Origin: Oscillospiraceae bacterium | Lineage (GTDB): Bacteria > Bacillota > Clostridia > Oscillospirales > Ruminococcaceae | DNA: 5,909 nucleotides | Assembly (NCBI GenBank): GCA_029098085.1 | Contig: JAQXNQ010000093.1 | Coordinates: 1-5,909, forward strand | Reading direction: 5' to 3' | In this document: in pieces, positions 5,036-5,909 of the stretch | Numbering within the stretch: position 1 is the stretch's first letter | How the letters are laid out: the number at the start of each line of letters is the position of its first letter | Notes under the pieces: model-generated | Told to the model about the DNA's origin: nothing | The model's database searches: none | Seen by the model: the letters and a program-made list of their open reading frames with translations, nothing else | Position numbers and translations under genes: made by a program

Positions 5036-5909
5036 ATGGCTTATTATATCGGCGTGGATCTTGGCACCTCCGGCACCAAGACCGTCCTCTTTGACCGGGA
5101 GGGAAGAGTGGTGGCTTCGGCCACCGAGGAGTACCCTCTCTATCAGCCCCGCAACGGCTATGCGGAGCAGAATCCCGAGGACTGGTGGCATGCCGCTTAC
5201 ACCACCATGGCCAGCGTCATGGAGAAGAGCGGTGTTTGCCGGGAGGAAGTGAAGGGCGTCGGCCTTTCCGGACAGATGCACGGCCTGGTGATGCTGGACG
5301 AGACGGGCAGCGTCATCCGCCCCGCCATCATCTGGTGCGACCAGCGCACGGCGGCCGAATGCGCCGAGATCACCGAGCGGGTGGGCGCCAAACGCCTCAT
5401 CGAGATCACCGCCAATCCCGCCCTCACCGGCTTTACCGCCTCCAAGATCCTGTGGGTGCGCAACCATGAGCCGGAAAACTACGCCCGCTGCCGCAAGATT
5501 CTGCTGCCCAAGGACTATGTCCGGTATAAGCTGACCGGTGAGTTTGCCACCGAAGTGTCGGATGCGTCGGGCATGCAGCTGCTGGACATTCCAAACCGCT
5601 GCTGGTCGGATGAGGTGCTGGAAAAGCTGGATATTGACAAGTCCCTGCTGGGCAAGGTCTATGAGTCGCCCGAGGTGACCGGCACCATTACCGCCAAAGC
5701 TGCCGCTCTGACCGGACTGGCCGAAGGTACCATCGTGGTGGGCGGCGCAGGCGACAACGCGGCTGCAGCCGTGGGCACCGGCGTGGTGGAGGACGGAAAG
5801 GCCTTTACCACCATCGGTACCAGCGGCGTAGTGTTTGCTCATTCCTCTGAAATTTCCATCGACGCGGGCGGACGGGTGCATACCTTCTGCTGTGCCGTGC
5901 CGGGGGCCT
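5036..5909 (+). CDS. xylB: Xylulokinase, N-terminal 291 residues (3' end outside window)
   Basis: This FGGY-family kinase phosphorylates D-xylulose to D-xylulose 5-phosphate with ATP, feeding the pentose phosphate pathway. The first phosphate-binding loop is DLGTSGTKT at 8-16. GLSGQMHGLVML at 76-87 contains the Q-M-H-G motif characteristic of xylulokinases (H82). The FGGY signature 1 pattern is matched at 132-144 (GFTASKILWVRNH). GGAGDNAAAAVGTG at 236-249 supplies the expected catalytic aspartate D240, and TIGTSGVV at 259-266 begins the second ATPase half. Full-length enzymes are about 490-500 residues, so roughly 59% is present, with no stop before the edge. The ATG at 5036 follows an AAGGAAG-type ribosome binding site at about 5022-5028. 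Placement directly behind a LacI-type regulator supports a sugar-inducible operon; no xylose isomerase or transporter is in view. Another FGGY substrate such as a polyol-derived ketose is possible but less likely given Q-M-H-G. Confidence 0.95.
   Translation, partial: MAYYIGVDLGTSGTKTVLFDREGRVVASATEEYPLYQPRNGYAEQNPEDWWHAAYTTMASVMEKSGVCREEVKGVGLSGQMHGLVMLDETGSVIRPAIIWCDQRTAAECAEITERVGAKRLIEITANPALTGFTASKILWVRNHEPENYARCRKILLPKDYVRYKLTGEFATEVSDASGMQLLDIPNRCWSDEVLEKLDIDKSLLGKVYESPEVTGTITAKAAALTGLAEGTIVVGGAGDNAAAAVGTGVVEDGKAFTTIGTSGVVFAHSSEISIDAGGRVHTFCCAVPGA

Noticed and set aside
3913..5881. Two long antisense open frames opposite the LacI regulator and xylB
   Set aside because: Both sense genes are clear family members. 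The antisense translations lack domains, and no promoter or ribosome binding site was noticed for them.

Overview
The window looks like chromosomal DNA of a moderately GC-rich Firmicute, most plausibly a gut Clostridia/Oscillospiraceae-type organism. This is inferred from strong AGGAGG-type ribosome binding sites, a TTG start, a short ProB that ends without room for a PUA domain, and Firmicute-like LacI and XylB sequences. It has not been confirmed by any search. All recognisable genes are on the + strand, and the long open frames on the - strand are composition-driven shadows.

Bases 1-3842 appear to be one transcription unit, already under way at the left edge. It begins with the last 40 codons of proB (glutamate 5-kinase). 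A Gfo/Idh/MocA-family NAD(P)-dependent oxidoreductase follows, coupled to proB by an ATGA overlap, and then a complete proA (gamma-glutamyl phosphate reductase). ProB and ProA carry out the first two steps from glutamate to proline; the oxidoreductase between them is the unusual element. A 14-bp hairpin straddles the proA stop codon. After it come a single-pass membrane-anchored protein of unknown function with a long acidic Ser/Glu/Asp/Gly tail (best start TTG at 2423) and a GNAT-family acetyltransferase. The acetyltransferase start lies inside a 12-bp tandem repeat that encodes the end of that tail. A strong intrinsic terminator at 3851-3881 closes the unit.

Bases 3882-5909 form a second unit. 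A well-formed sigma-A-type promoter (TTGACT, 17 bp, TAGAAT), preceded by AT-rich DNA, drives a LacI-family regulator with a sugar-binding-protein-like effector domain. xylB (xylulokinase) starts 22 bp after it and runs off the right edge with about 291 codons present. The layout suggests a self-regulated D-xylulose/xylose utilisation operon whose remaining genes lie outside the window. An imperfect palindrome with a central CpG sits in the promoter spacer and is a candidate operator.

No RNA genes, insertion sequences, CRISPR arrays, phage genes or defence systems were seen. The region is mostly ordinary metabolism, and the points worth a second look are gene order, two hairpins, one unknown membrane protein and an overlapping gene start built on a repeat.
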